NCBI GenBank assembly: GCA_001579985.1
Contig: LRSR01009809.1
Coordinates: 28,087 to 92,086, forward strand
Reading direction: 5' to 3'
Length of the DNA stretch: 64,000 nt
DNA from: Hypsibius dujardini
Lineage: Eukaryota > Tardigrada > Eutardigrada > Parachela > Hypsibiidae
Below, piece after piece: positions 12,942-25,720 of the stretch (within the stretch, counting starts at the first letter, position 1; each line of letters begins with the position of its first letter). The notes below the pieces were generated by a model that worked only from the letters and a program-made list of their open reading frames with translations, did not search any database and was not told the origin of the DNA. A program made the position numbers and the translations under genes.

Positions 12942-14039
12942 TCATGATTCAATGCCCTGATCTAATTGTTCTTGTCGGAGGGCACCAAGAATAACAGTAT
13001 TGACGACGGTGAAAGCTTTATTCCAGCTCTGCTCGACAAAAGGGGTGAAACTCGGACCGAGCTCTCGTTTTAGTAGTGCCACCGTTGTTGAGTGAAAATC
13101 CTGCAAACGAGCAAATAAATAACAATGTTCTACTAGTGTAAATTATATAAAGTTTTTTTTCCTAACCTCAAAATGTTTGCTCTGCAGCTTTCGTCGCACA
13201 TGATCACGACCCGTTTTCTCCAAGAGCAACACCGTTGTCTCTGAAAGTTAAAAACAATCAGCCGTCATAATTAACGAACATTCAGGCAAATTATCAAACT
13301 CATTCAACGTTTACGATACGCATTTTACGGTGCTTTACAACATTCATACTGACCTGTGTCCTCCAGATTTTCTGCAAAAATTGATAGCAGTTTCAGTTTA
13401 TAGGCCGATGTTTTAAGAATCATGGTTCTTATATTTTAATTTGTGTGTGTGTATAGATCTTACCAATTACAGCCGCTAGTGCCCTAAATAAATGACAACA
13501 AATTAATTGGCACGATCGGTCTTCGTAAAATGATTGTAGCAAGGCGGAAGACGTCCGCGGCACGGGTATTCGGATACTACATACTGAATCGCATTCAAGC
13601 CATGGGCCTTTAGTCGAGGATGAGTTTTCAGCTGTTCTGGTGGGATGTCGCGGAGAGCCTTGAAGAGTTGGAGATACGCGGGATGAAGCTGGAAAAATCT
13701 GCAAGTACAACTTGGCATTTGAAGTATACAGACACAGACACAGACACAGACACAGACACAGACACAGACACAGACACAGACACAGACACAGACACAGACA
13801 CAGATGCAAATAGGCCATGGGTCATAAAAAACGTATAAAGTGATAGGTACTCACAGGTAAAAAATATCGCGGCCCAAAACTGCGCGGCCGAGTTTCTTGC
13901 TGATTGCCTCAAATGTTTGCTGCACAACCAGACGCTCCCGTTTTTTCAATCCCGTCGTAGGATCCAACACATCCAGCGAGACATCCTGATTGGACTCAAT
14001 ATCAGTCAACAAGGCTTGGGTAAGGTTATCTGCAGCCAT
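12942..14039 (-). CDS. Globin with two micro-exons, 189 aa
   Basis: Six exons: 14039-13855, 13698-13585, 13483-13464 (20 nt), 13371-13354 (18 nt), 13240-13167 and 13100-12942. All junctions are GT-AG and in phase, giving 189 aa. Globin-fold landmarks are present: FFQLHPAYLQLF covers the B-C-CD region with a CD1 Phe; HPRLKAHGLNAI carries the distal E7 His; GRDHVRRKLQSKHFEDF carries the proximal F8 His; the G and H helices follow. A roughly 25-aa extension precedes helix A and no signal peptide is seen, so the protein is probably an intracellular heme protein. Intron 1 splits the codon aligned to B12 in phase 2 and the last intron falls at the G7 region in phase 0, the two classical globin intron positions. 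The introns around the micro-exons lie in the E-to-EF region and are extra. It is divergent from MMUT, about 1.15 kb away. Confidence 0.95.
13729..13804. repeat. CAGACA hexanucleotide array in globin intron 1
   Basis: About 12 nearly perfect CAGACA units occupy roughly half of the 156-bp first globin intron. On the globin sense strand they read TGTCTG. Confidence 0.95.
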
Positions 14040-15189
14040 GATTCCACTGTGTAGAGGTAGAAAAGCAAGAACGACTCTTGCCTTTTCATATGATTCAATA
14101 CTGCACGTAATTAACAAACTACGCAATCAACCAACAGAAATCTCACTGAGAAGTAACGTTGATATTATCGTTTCCTGAGCTTCGTTGCTTAAAAGTTAGC
14201 GTCTACTATTAATACCGCCGAATTGCATCAGATTGTGATAAAGCCCGAGAACCAAGGTTGCACCACACGATTCATGCCGCCGTAGAACCTTTATCATCGC
14301 ACATGGACATGCGCGTGTAGTTTGCTTCGCGGTGTTCGGCCTAAGGCAATCTTATTCTTCACTGTCCTGTGAGTCTTGTTAGTTCTTGGCATGTCACTCA
14401 AAAACGAACATCAGATAAAAGAACGTCTAACAACACGTATGAATGTATTAGGAAAAACAGCCGAACAACATTTTAAAAGTATCCGGCGTTTCGGAGTAGG
14501 TTGTCGAATGTAATGTTTAGAAAAGCATTAATCCGACTGACTGATAGAAGCGAGCGATTTAGTGCCTTAATTTTAACTAACGATTAAATTAGTGTATTTG
14601 TATGATGGTAAAAAAAAAATACTAAAAAGTCTTGAACGCTACTAAAACGCTAGGTTTAGAACTTCTTGCCACCTAGTAAATTTGGAAACAATATTATTAT
14701 TTTATTAATTTTGTAACGATCACTCAAAGAAACACTTGGCAGCAGTCGTTAAAATGAAGAGCTGCAGCGATATCCCATTCGCTCAGTCAATCAATAAATC
14801 AAACGAGGTTTTAATTGTTCAACTGAACTTTCTGGCGCTTATTTCAGTGGTCTGCTTGGGCCGCTTCTCAAAGTTAGACTCCCACGGTCAGCACGCGATG
14901 AAACTTCCCACAAACAGTGCCCGAGTAAATGGTATAGACCAATGAACGACACCTCAAAAAGCGAGTTTTTTGAGAAACAGTAAAAAGTCGGTCAGAAATG
15001 TCATTCTGCGCCACGCGGCCCCACACATTGCGCGAAAATGGCGAGCCGTGTGGACAACCGCGCCTGATAATCAGCTGATTTTTTTAATTCTTCAAAAGTG
15101 CTTGGCGTTTATTTATTTTCGTCTTGCAGCCGCAGTTTGATGGCCAAAATCTTACGGCATTTTAGTTCGGATCACAAAACTAAATTACA
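14040..15189. other. Divergent intergenic region between globin and MMUT
   Basis: Both flanking start codons face away from this 1.15-kb segment, so it should hold both promoters. I see no TATA box I would defend. A small open frame at 14736-14945 has no recognisable content. Confidence 0.6.
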
Positions 15190-16095
15190 ATGATGAGGTG
15201 GAGTGGCGTGCAAACATCGTTCGCCAGTCGGCGTGCGGTAAGTCAACGCAAATGCGCATGAAATCCATCAATTTCCACAATGAAGTCAAATTCCCCTTGT
15301 TTACCGATATCACCTCCGATGTTTAGTCCTTTTTGGTCGGCGGGAAATCTCTTCACACTAAGCCCTTGCATCCAGAATGGACGGAGTTGGCGAAGAAGCA
15401 GATGAAGGGCGGCGATCCGGCCAAGAAACTCACCTGGAAGACTGTCGAAGTCGGTTGCGCTTGATTAATCTATTGCATACAATTTTTTCAGTCGACATTT
15501 TCAGTCGATCGATTGATTGATCTATTGCGTATAAATTTTTCAGTCGAATGACGTTTCAGTTGATTGATTGATTGATTGAATGATTTATTGATTGATCGAT
15601 TGTAACCTTATTGATTTATTGTTTTATTGGTATGGGCGATTGATTGATCTCTTTGTCATAATTCAGAAATGACCGATTTTTTCAGGGTCTGGAAATTAAG
15701 CCACTTTTCACGAAGGAAGACACCGCCAGCATTCCAGATTCACTTCCTGGACAGTTTCCATTCACCAGAGGTCCTTACCCGACCATGTACGCACAGAGAC
15801 CGTGGACCATTCGTCAGTATGCTGGTTTTAGCACCGTGGAGGAAAGTAACAAATTTTACCGGGCGAACATCAAAGCCGGTCAACAGGGATTGTCTGTGGC
15901 GTTCGATTTGGCGACACATCGGGGTTATGATTCGGACAATCCCCGCGTTACCGGAGATGTCGGCATGGCCGGTGTGGCCATCGATTCCGTAGAAGACATG
16001 AAGGTCCTCTTTGATGGAATTCCGCTAAATTCCGGCATGTCTGTCTCGATGACCATGAATGGAGCCGTGGTAAGAATTATTTTCTGTCTTATCTT

Positions 16096-16141
<46 letters not shown>

Positions 16142-18242
16142 GTTCTGTCTGCCTGTTTGCCTGTCTGCCTGTCTGCTTGTCTGTCTGTTTGTGAGCATTT
16201 CTTTGTCGTTTTTAGTTGCCGGTAATGGCGATGTACATCGTGGCAGCGGAGGAGGCTGGAGCCACCCAGAAACAACTGATGGGGACCATTCAGAATGACA
16301 TTCTAAAGGAATTTATGGTGCGCAATACCTACATCTACCCGCCAGGGCCGTCGATGCGGATCATCGCAGACATCTTTTCTTACACGGCGAAGAATATGCC
16401 GCTCTTCAACAGTATCTCCATTTCTGGTTACCACATGCAAGAAGCTGGAGCGGATGCTGTCTTGGAGATGGCTTATACGATCGCAGACGGTCTGGAATAC
16501 TGTCGAACAGGTATAGCCATTTGTCTGTCATTTCGGTTTGCCTAAATTTCTGTTTATATGTTTGTTTGCCTGACTGTCCAGGTCCTTATACGTTTCTTTG
16601 TTTGTTTGTCTGTCTGTTTGTCTGTCTGTCTGTATTTCTATCTGTCTGACTATGTCTGTCTGTCTGTCTGTCTGTCTGCCTGCCTGTCTGTCTATCTGTC
16701 TGTCTGTTTGTCTGTCTGTTTGTCTGTCTGTCTGTTTGCCTGTCTGCCTGTCCGCGTGCCTTCATTCCTATGGTTGTGCCTGCGGATCGGCTTGTTTTTG
16801 TTTCTATGCATCTTTTGTCTGTTTGCCTAAAATTGTTAACACATTTCAGGTCTGAAGGCTGGTCTGACCATCGATGAATTTGCTCCTCGTCTCAGCTTCT
16901 TCTGGGGCATCGGCATGAACTTCTACATGGAAATCGCTAAGATGCGTGCAGCCCGTCGGCTGTGGGCTGAGCTGATTAAGGAGAAATTTAAGCCGAAAAG
17001 TGAGAAATCTCTCCTCCTGCGTACTCACTGTCAAACCTCCGGCTGGTCCCTCACACAGCAGGATCCCTACAACAATATCGTGCGGACAACGGTGGAAGCC
17101 ATGGCGGCTGTCTTTGGAGGAACTCAGTCACTCCATACAAATGCCTTCGACGAAGCACTGGCGCTTCCGTCTGTCTTCAGTGCTAGAATTGCCAGGAACA
17201 CGCAAATCATTCTACAGGAAGAGACTGGCATCCCTAAGGCACGTGTTTGTCTCTCCCTCGTCTTGTCTGTTTGTCTGCCTGTCTGCCTGCCTGTCTGTTT
17301 ATTTGTCTGGCTGTCTGTCTGTATGCTTGCCTCTCTGTCTGTCTGGCTGTCTGTCTTTCTGTTTGTCTTCTTTCACTTTGTCTGTTATTTTCAGATCATC
17401 GACCCATGGGGTGGCTCCTATATGATGGAAAGCCTCACCCAGCAAGTCTACGACGCCGGCCGGAAAATCATCGAAGATGTGGAGGCAATGGGCGGAATGA
17501 CGAAAGCCGTAGCCGAAGGCATTCCCAAGCTCCGCATCGAAGAGTGTGCCGCCATCCGACAGGCTCGCATCGATTCTGGAACTGAGACGATCGTGGGAGT
17601 GAACAAGTACCGGCTCGAACAGGAAGACACACAAGACGTGCTGATGATCGACAACACCGCCGTTTTGAACAGCCAAGTGGCCAAGCTCAAGCAAATCAAG
17701 GTGGGATTTATTCATATATATTTATACGCATGTTTTAGGTTTTTTGTTAAATATAAAAAAGTAAAATAAAAATAGAGGGATAAAATGAAAAAGGAATAAG
17801 AATTAAGATTTATGAATTTTTTTCCATTGACGTATTTTTTTGCATTTCAGGCAGCCCGGGACACGTCCAAGGCAGAAAGCACTCTGAATGCCTTAACGGA
17901 AGCATCGCGCACCGGAAATGGAAATCTATTGGAACTTGCAATTGAGGCTGCGAGGGCAAGGTGTACCTTGGGAGAGATTTCCGACGCGATGGAGAAGGTC
18001 TTTGGTCGACATGTAGCGACGAGTCGAATGGTCAGTGGGGCGTACAAAACCGAGTATGGACAACGGGAGGAGACGGAAAGTGTGCTGCGGGAGGTTGATG
18101 CGTTTGGAAAAACTGAGGGTCGACGACCAAGAATATTGGTTGCCAAGATGGGTCAGGATGGACACGATCGAGGCGCGAAAGTAATCGCAACAGGGTTTGC
18201 GGATTTGGGGTTTGATGTCGATATTGGACCTCTTTTCCAGGT

Positions 18243-18315
<73 letters not shown>

Positions 18316-18789
18316 GAAGCATAGAGCCGACAGACAGTCAGACAAACAGTCAAACAAACAGACAAACAGGCAGACAGACAGACACAGAGACATAGATGCA
18401 AACGGATAGACAGACAGACAATTTGAAACGCATTCAAACGTTCAGAGCTTATGTCAGGATTGTTTTTTGTCTTCCAGACGCCGGCGGAGGTCGCTCAACA
18501 AGCTATCGATGCCGATGTCCACGTCGTCGGTGTCAGTTCCCTTGCTGCCGGCCATAAAACCCTCGTACCGCAACTCGCGAAGGAACTGCGAGCAATGGGC
18601 CGTCCAGACATTCTCATCATCTGCGGTGGCGTCATTCCGCCGCAAGATTACGACTTCCTGTACAAAGCCGGGGCCACGGCTATATTCGGTCCTGGCACGC
18701 CTATTCCCAAGGCCGCGAAAGAAGTACTGGAGTGCATTCGTAAGAACGTAGAAGTGCGGGAACGGGAAATGTCTAAAAAATTCGGCTGA
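15190..18789 (+). CDS. MMUT: Methylmalonyl-CoA mutase, mitochondrial, 748 aa
   Basis: This adenosylcobalamin enzyme converts methylmalonyl-CoA to succinyl-CoA in mitochondrial propionate catabolism. Eight exons: 15190-15237, 15327-15449, 15686-16069, 16216-16510, 16850-17238, 17395-17700, 17851-18240 and 18478-18789. They join in phase to 748 aa, close to the 750 aa of human MMUT. Exon 1 is Arg/Ser-rich ([16 protein letters not shown]), as expected for a mitochondrial presequence. Exons 3-6 encode the substrate-binding barrel ([48 protein letters not shown]). Exons 7-8 encode the B12 domain with the DxHxxG motif (GQDGHDRG), VSSLAAGH and [10 protein letters not shown]. The donor of intron 2 is weak (GTCGGT). 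The donor of intron 5 is best read as GC. Introns 3, 4, 5 and 7 are largely TGTC/GACA repeats. Confidence 0.97.
16095..16185. repeat. CTGT tetranucleotide repeat, MMUT intron 3
   Basis: The array fills most of the 146-bp intron 16070-16215, directly upstream of the acceptor. Confidence 0.95.
16590..16760. repeat. CTGT tetranucleotide repeat, MMUT intron 4
   Basis: Imperfect CTGT/TTGT/CTGC units fill about half of intron 16511-16849. Confidence 0.95.
17239..17394 (+). other. MMUT intron 5: GC-AG intron, 156 nt, stop-free in frame
   Basis: Phase and alignment to the family (GIPK then the DPWGG block) place the donor at AAG|GCACGT and the acceptor at TTTTCAG|ATC. The only in-phase GT alternative (CGT|GTTTGT, 6 nt later) would add two residues at a conserved position. 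The intron is a CTGT microsatellite, has a length divisible by three and has no in-frame stop, so retention would insert 52 mostly Cys/Leu/Val/Ser residues. Confidence 0.75.
18246..18400. repeat. GACA tetranucleotide repeat, MMUT intron 7
   Basis: The array starts within five bases of the donor. It is a long, nearly perfect CAGA run in the opposite orientation to the arrays in introns 3-5 of the same gene. Confidence 0.95.
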
Positions 18790-18969
18790 TTGTGAGAAGT
18801 TTGTTCTTGATGTTGCGATTACCCTACATACAAAACAGTGTCTAGATTATTTCTTCTAACAATTTAGACAATTTATTAAAAAATACGTTAATCGTGGTAA
18901 CATTGAAATCCTCTTTCCGTGTAAGAATTTGCTCAGTAACCAAGCGCGAGAAGATCAGTCCGCAACCAC

Positions 18970-19167
18970 TCTGTCTGTATGTCTGTCTGCCTCTGTTTGT
19001 TTGTCGGTGTTTGTGTCTGTGTCTGTTTTTTTCTGTCTGTCTGTCTGTCTTTCTTTCTTTCTTTCTTTCTTTTTGCGAGATTTTGGCGATTATCAAGGAC
19101 AGTGCCAACAAAGTCCATTATTCTCCAGTATCGGTCTCCTGTTACAATGTCAACACTACAAAATGCA

Positions 19168-19216
<49 letters not shown>

Positions 19217-19400
19217 GCTTGTCTGTCTGTCTGTCTGCTTGTCTGTCTGTCTGTCTGCCTGTCTGTCTGCCTGTCTGTCTCTCTGCTTGTCTTTCTGTTT
19301 ATCTTTGTCTGACGGTTTGATTGTATGTCTGTCTGTCTGTTTGTCGGTCTGTATGTTTGACTATCTGTCTGTGTGTCTGTCGATCGACCTGTCTGCCTGC
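18970..19400. repeat. CTGT repeat cluster between MMUT and PLC-A 3' ends
   Basis: Two arrays (about 18970-19075, ending in CTTT units, and 19166-19400) occupy the convergent intergenic space 18790-19769. I see no gene there. Confidence 0.9.
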
Positions 19401-19769
19401 CTGTTAGGTTGTCTAATATTTCTGACGGTCGTAGATATTTCCCAATTATACGTAGATTTATTTTATAATTTCGCCTACTACAACCATACATCCAAGGATC
19501 TAACAAATTACAAGATCGCACCCTTTGTGGAATTTTCATCGGATAGTATCAGCAGCATCGGCACTGACAGCATATATAGTCCACATTAAGTTATTGCCTC
19601 TGAAAATATAATACTTCGAAAAATAATTGCTCATAGTATTACTAAAAATATATATTTTCGCTCAGTAAAAAATACGCGAAAGGCACAAGAATTTAAGGCA
19701 CCGTAAAAGTTTAAAGACAAAAAGGCACGAAGGAAGATGAGAATACAATACTGGACAGGTTAACTGCTT

Positions 19770-22127
19770 TCAAGGCACTTCTTCCTTGGAGACATGGAGA
19801 AAGATCGTGGCCAATTCCAGCGGTAGGTCGCTTTTGTCGTAGAGCTCGACGTGTCGGTATCCTGTCACATGAGAAAATTAGATTCACCAGCACGATTTGG
19901 GTTTTTGGTACTGCACTGACGCGTTAGCTTAGCGCACCTGTAGCTCCGCCCCCCCCCCGCCCCACACCCTGTGTTATGCCCAATACTAGTACTTTTACTA
20001 AGGATATTCAAAGTTCGCTTATCTGCAGCGATTATCTCGCTAATTCAAACTCGTTAATCTCTCTGGTTTTGCACGCCCTTGCAACGGTGATACGAGGACA
20101 CGCCCTCTGGCTAGAGATAATAACGGTTTGCTCAAACCGGTTTAAACCGAGTCGGTTGACACCGGTTTTGTTTTCAAACCGAACCGAAACCGAACCGGTT
20201 TAAATCGGTTTGAAATGGAAAAATCTTTAAAATTCTCTGGAAATACATGGATTTCAACCAACTGATTCATTGATCAGGCTTTTGCCCGATCAATTGAAAT
20301 TGTGTCACAAGGTTTTCAAAACCGATCTCTTAGAACTGGGAAAATTCTAGATGTACACTAAGTCTGTGAGCGTAATACTTGGACAAACTTGGTAAGGCCA
20401 AAGAGACATTTCCTCGAAATTCAATGATTTTTTCCAACTGCTCCTCACCACGTGGGATTAAGAGTTTTTGGTTGGGTTGGATTCTTCGTCAGTGACCGAA
20501 GAATATCCGAATCTAAGAAATATTCATAGTACTAGCGAACTGTATGCACAGTTAAAAAAAGGCCGAGCCTCCGAGGGCAGCGTGTCAAACGTACCCAATA
20601 TACCTTATATTATGCAGATCGTACAAAAAAAGTTAGGTAACCCTATTTACAAATATGTAATAGGGGAATTTCGTAACTTCGAATTTCGAATTACGAATTT
20701 TGTTTTCAGCTAGGGGAATTCGTATGGCGACCTATTATTTAGGGGGGTGCAGTTGTCCAGTGCATCCCCTCCGTAATGCCTCTGTACCTAGCCATTACAC
20801 GCGCGCAGCAGGTGCTGAGATCAGGGAGAACCCAGGGAGAGGGAAACCAGGGAGATTAGCGAGTTTGAATTAGCGAAATAATCGCTGCAAATAAGCGAAC
20901 TTTGAATACCCTCACTGTACTGTACTGTCTGTACTCATATCAGAGTATTTTCGTTATAATTTTATCGTATTATGGAAAAAATATATACACGCGTGGCAAA
21001 AACCTTATGCTGACCGAGTTAAGCCATTACACTCGCTGCATGGCTGTTTTACACAGCTTCCGAGTTGAAGTGCTTAATTCGGTCAGTGCAAGGTTCTTGC
21101 CACTTGTGTAGTACCTGTTTGTTACGCAAATGCCAGAAAAAACAGCAGCAATCTGATTGATCAAATTCCTCATAGTGCACTGAGTTATAGGTCCATATTT
21201 ATGTTTGCCCGGGCAGTATAGACTGAAAATGCTGTGTTTGTTGTGCGAAGCTAACGCGTCAGTACTGTACCTTGTTGCAGACAAATGACCGGGATGTTGT
21301 AATGCCCGATCAAGGTGTTGTAGGAGGTGTTGTCTTGATCCTTCACTTTCAGCCGCAGCACCGCCATGTCCTGATTGTGGATTTTAAAGTCCAGCTGCGT
21401 GTCCCATACCGGATTAAAACCTGAGAATAAGGAAGGCATGGGAAAAACTAAAATTAGTCAAACAATTTCGTCGTGTTAGTAAACGAAACATTAGTAAGGA
21501 AACTGACCGTTGTTCTTGACCATTCGAGTGCGCAGCTTCTTCTTGTCGTATTCCCTGCCTATGATCTGCACGGTGACATAAGGGTCGATGATGTCTTTAT
21601 TCGGCGTGCCTGGGGGTTTCGGCAAGTGCTGCCCGCTGATGACGCGAATTCGATACAGCCACGGCCGCCGGGATGCCTCGAACAGACCGACGTCCAGACC
21701 GGGGGTCCTCATGAACTCCGGCTTGAGGAGATAGCCGCAGCCGCCGTTGTCGCGGAACTTGGCCTTGTACGCCTGGGTGGCCTTGTTATGGTTCTGATAG
21801 TTCAACGCGACGATCTGGCATCCGGAATCGAATATGGGGATGGCGTTGAAGTTGGTTGAGTCGAAACGGGTAGCTGCCGGGTAGACACGCACCAGCTGAC
21901 GCTGGCAGTGGGAGATAATGGTCGTGTGGTCCTTCACAAGCATAGTTGTGATTTTCGACTCCGAAACTGAGCTCATTTCAAAGAACTTGTCTGCAAACAT
22001 AAGTTTAAGTCAATGTCTGTTCATCTTCTTGCCTCTGAATTGTTTTGCCTCACTGTCTTCCTATACAGTATATGCCTAATTTATCAGTATGTTTGCCCGC
22101 CTGCCTACGTATCTGCCTGCATATAGC

Positions 22128-22166
<39 letters not shown>

Positions 22167-23929
22167 ATGTTGGTCTATCTTTTTGTCTCTCTGTCTGCCT
22201 TTCTATCTGTTTGACCGTCAGTCTATCTGAGGGGTATCTGTTCCGTCCCTGTTCGATCAATGTACCATCTTCATTTCCACCGAACTTGCTAAACTTTGTA
22301 GCCTTCAAGTAGACGCAGTCCGATAGCGCTTTCGAAATCTTCTCCGTCTTTTTCAATTTGCCAAGCGCGGCTCCGTCAATCTTGTCTCCGACGTTGCCAC
22401 CAGCCGCCGGATCCTCCGTATCGCTCACATCGTCGACAACCTCTGCGTCGTGGTGGAGTTCTTCAGGTAGTTTCTTGGCCTTGATGAGGACCTTAGTTTT
22501 GAGAAATTCTGGCGAGGGGCAAGCTTTGTCAGACGTCTTGACTGGACCGACAAACAGCATGTCTCCAAGATGTTTTTGGAGGTATTCTGCCATTTTATTC
22601 TGCTGTGGAATTGAGCAGTGGTTCTCAAGCGATAGAATTACCGGATATCTAAAAAAATTACCACATACATAAAGAAACAGGAAAGTACACAGAAGATATC
22701 TAAATAGGCAGACAAACAGACAAGCAGCCAGCCAAACAGACACACAGACAGACCTACCGACAGATCAACAGACAGACAGCAAGGCAGGCAGGCAGACAGA
22801 CAGGCAGGTAGACAACCTGACAGACGGACAGACCCGGACTTACACATACATCAATACAGACATACAGGCAGAGAAGCAAGCAGACCGATATTTTGAACAA
22901 AACAGCATTTCTTACTGAGATATTTTGAAGCCGTAATCTTTAACAACTTGAACGACATCTTCGAAATGGATTGCCGATGTGAGTGTACGGCCGTGAGTGA
23001 TTACTGGCTCACCGTCATCGCCGTCCCAGCAATCCACTGAAAGTGCAGTAAAAAGATAAAACCGCTGGTTGACTGAGGACAAAAAGTATGATATTTCGTC
23101 ACGACGTACGCTCAATACAACGGCAGCCCGCCATGAGGCAGGAAATGTACGCTTCGATGCTGCTTGTTCCGGTGAGCTGATGGTCCATCAAGTAACTATT
23201 GTGCTGCAGAAAACGAGCACGAAATTAATTTTAAAAGGGCAGGTAACACATTGGCAGGCGCACAGAGAGGGGAAAAACGTACATACAGACTGACAGACAG
23301 ACGGACACGCTGACAGACAAACGAATGCACATGTATAATGACAGACTGACTGGAGGACAAACAGAAGATAAGCTCGTAGAAAAAAATATATAGACAAGCA
23401 GACAAATTTAAATACAGATAGACAGATGGACAAAATTTAGCCACGCATACAGAAGAGGCAATGAAATAGCTCGTCAACGGCTGGGTCATATCATGGTGCA
23501 TGATTGCGCAGTTAGGATCGAAGGCGTATAGCTGGGGACTCAAAAGAAGATTCGTAAGTCCTAGATGACGGACGAAAAAGTGATTAGCCCAAGTCTCCCA
23601 GTTATCCAACCGTTTTTGTGCCGATGCATAAAGGAATCTCACCGGTGACAGACAACAGATGCTTTTCTTTGTTCTCCTCCAGCGGCTCAAAAGCCTCAAT
23701 CATCATGTCGCACGCCTCGATACTGCCTGGATCTTGTTTTTGCGAGCTCAGGAGAAACTTACGAAGATCTACCGCAGTCCACGTATCAGCCTCTTTGTTT
23801 GCACAAAATCTGCGAAAGTAAAAAATCCGAAAAATCGATATATAAACCTCTGTCTTGTCTGTCCGTCTGTCTGTCTATATATGTCTGTCTATATATGTCT
23901 GCCTATCTGTCTCTCTGTCTGTCTCTCTG

Positions 23930-23960
<31 letters not shown>

Positions 23961-25720
23961 GTCTCTCTGTCTGTCTGTCTGTCTGTCTCTGTCTATCTGT
24001 CTGTGTGTCTGTGTGTCTGTCTTCTCGACTAGCTGTCTGTGCGCGAATAGTCTGACTTCACGCCGAGCTCGCCACGTACTGCTCAAAAATCATAGTAATT
24101 TCCGGCCGGGACGACACAATTTTATAAAGTCGCTGGAAACCCTCACTGTCCAGGGCCATGACTCCGTCTGGCTGACGCTTCGGCAGCGCTTCCTGTAGAA
24201 TAAACACAAAAACTGACACGACTGCAGTTACTGACAGAGCCGTATTTGTACAAGATAGATGTGTATACTTACGTTGAATAACCAAAGCGCCTTGTCGCGA
24301 CTGAATTTGATGTTCATCCCCTTCAGCAGCTGGATCGATTCCTCCAGATCTAGACATCCGTCCAGCCGGCCTTTGTCGGCCTGGTTGAATTTAACTTTAA
24401 GCCACCTAAAAATAAAGATGCTCGCAAAAAATTAATTTTCTCGCAAACTGAACGACTTCAAAATATCAAAGACAGTCCCGCAGATAAATAAATAAATAAG
24501 AACATAAATAATCTAAATTAGTTACAAAAGACAGTTCAGTATTAAATAAATGGATTACTTGATGAAACAGTTATTTAATAAAACTGTTTTGTTAAAGACA
24601 GACATTCAAATAAAATAAATATAGAGAAAATTCAATTCAAGCAATACACCAATCAATGGAACCCTGACCTGGTTATTTTATCCTGCCGGTTGACTTGATA
24701 AATCCGGTCCACCAGCTGTTGCAGCACATTGGTCCAGGTATCGCGGACTTTCTTGTTGGGCGCAATCAAGTCGAGAATTTTTCCAGTTCGCAGCACCAAC
24801 GAGAAACACCGATTCTCGTCGTACTTCTCACGAAACGCGGCATTCTTCTCCCGCACGTTGAATGAGTCGGTGCTGAAACCCTTTCGCACCTCTTTTAACT
24901 GGCCAATTTCCACTAAACCCACAGAAAGACATTTCTACACAAAATCAACACGCAAAATTCAAAATCACAAAACGATCAATAAAATCAATCAATCAACCGC
25001 GCGGTCGGGATGCAAAACTAATTAACACCGTCGCTGTCGCTTGATTGATCTATTCCCCACTTCAACAACTCCCCTTTAATTTGTTTCCTTCACGTTTATT
25101 TCTAATTCGGCTGATGGCAATCGATTGGAAAGATAATTTTACAAAAAAGTCAGATAACCTATTCTGCACTCAAAAACTAGTACAAAGCGAAATTCAATAT
25201 CACAAAACAGTCAATCAAATCAATCAATCGCTTACTGACTATATAAAAAACTAATTAACACCGTCGCTGTCGCTTGATTGATCTATTTCCCACTTCAACA
25301 ACTCCCCCTTAATTTGTTTCCCTCACTTTTATTTCTAATTCAGCTGATGGCAATCGATTGGAAATGCAATTCTACACTAGTTGAAGGAAATTCATTCAAT
25401 TCAACGGAACGCGGACAAACCAGTTCGCAGAGGAAGATAGCAGGGAATTCTCGAGGACTCATAGACGATGGACTGCCAATCCGGCTTCATATGGAAATAC
25501 CGTCGCAATTTCCCGCTGGCCCCCTTCAATTTGATTAACTCGCAGCCTTGGATGAGCGATTCCACGGATTTATGGACTGTGAAACGGCAAACAAATTAAC
25601 GACATCATCATAGAACAGATAAAAAAGTCCCCTTCCAACCGCACATTCAGTTTGCTCTGGAACAGGTTCAATTTCCTCCTTCGAAACAGCTTTCGGTTGA
25701 GCCTCCACTCTATCCATCAT
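19770..25720 (-). CDS. Phosphoinositide phospholipase C, delta type (paralogue A), 773 aa
   Basis: This enzyme hydrolyses PIP2 to IP3 and diacylglycerol at the membrane. Thirteen exons: 25720-25645, 25576-25421, 24912-24669, 24405-24273, 24192-24080, 23809-23643, 23560-23451, 23203-23110, 23036-22916, 22648-22266, 21990-21508, 21420-21271 and 19861-19770. Domain order is PH (exons 2-3), EF-hand region (4-6), X domain with HNSYL, a split LDCWDG and SLENHC (7-10), an acidic X-Y linker, Y domain ([13 protein letters not shown]) and C2 ([21 protein letters not shown]). Both catalytic histidines are present. The first EF loop ([14 protein letters not shown]) does not match the canonical calcium-ligand spacing, unlike B and C. 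The exon 1 donor (T|GTGCGG) is weak and was chosen because it gives the split T codon shared by all three paralogues. It is head-to-head with paralogue B. Confidence 0.95.
20987..21115. repeat. Short foldback element in PLC-A intron 12
   Basis: Arms of about 38 bp, ACACGCGTGGCAAAAACCTT and its imperfect inverse ending GGCAAG...CACTTGTGT, surround a short spacer. No coding content. Confidence 0.7.
22126..22210. repeat. CTGT repeat, PLC-A intron 10
   Basis: Tetranucleotide run inside the intron 21991-22265. Confidence 0.9.
22700..22850. repeat. CAGA repeat, PLC-A intron 9
   Basis: Imperfect CAGA/CAGG units inside the intron 22649-22915, in opposite plus-strand orientation to the array in intron 10. 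Confidence 0.9.
23853..24030. repeat. CTGT/CTCT repeat, PLC-A intron 5
   Basis: Mixed CTGT, CTAT and CTCT units fill most of the intron 23810-24079. Confidence 0.9.
24954..25380. repeat. Tandem duplication, 233-bp period, PLC-A intron 2
   Basis: The block around CTAATTAACACCGTCGCTGT recurs 233 bp downstream with only scattered changes. It is a direct two-copy duplication within the intron 24913-25420. Confidence 0.9.

Noticed and set aside
14736-14945. Small plus frame between globin and MMUT
   Set aside because: Short, no homology, no supporting splice or start context.
15541-15640. GATT-rich run in MMUT intron 2 as a functional element
   Set aside because: Simple low-complexity intron sequence, also seen in other introns here.
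18246-18400. Regularly spaced repeat considered as a CRISPR-like array
   Set aside because: Units are 4 bp and contiguous, without spacers, in a eukaryotic intron.
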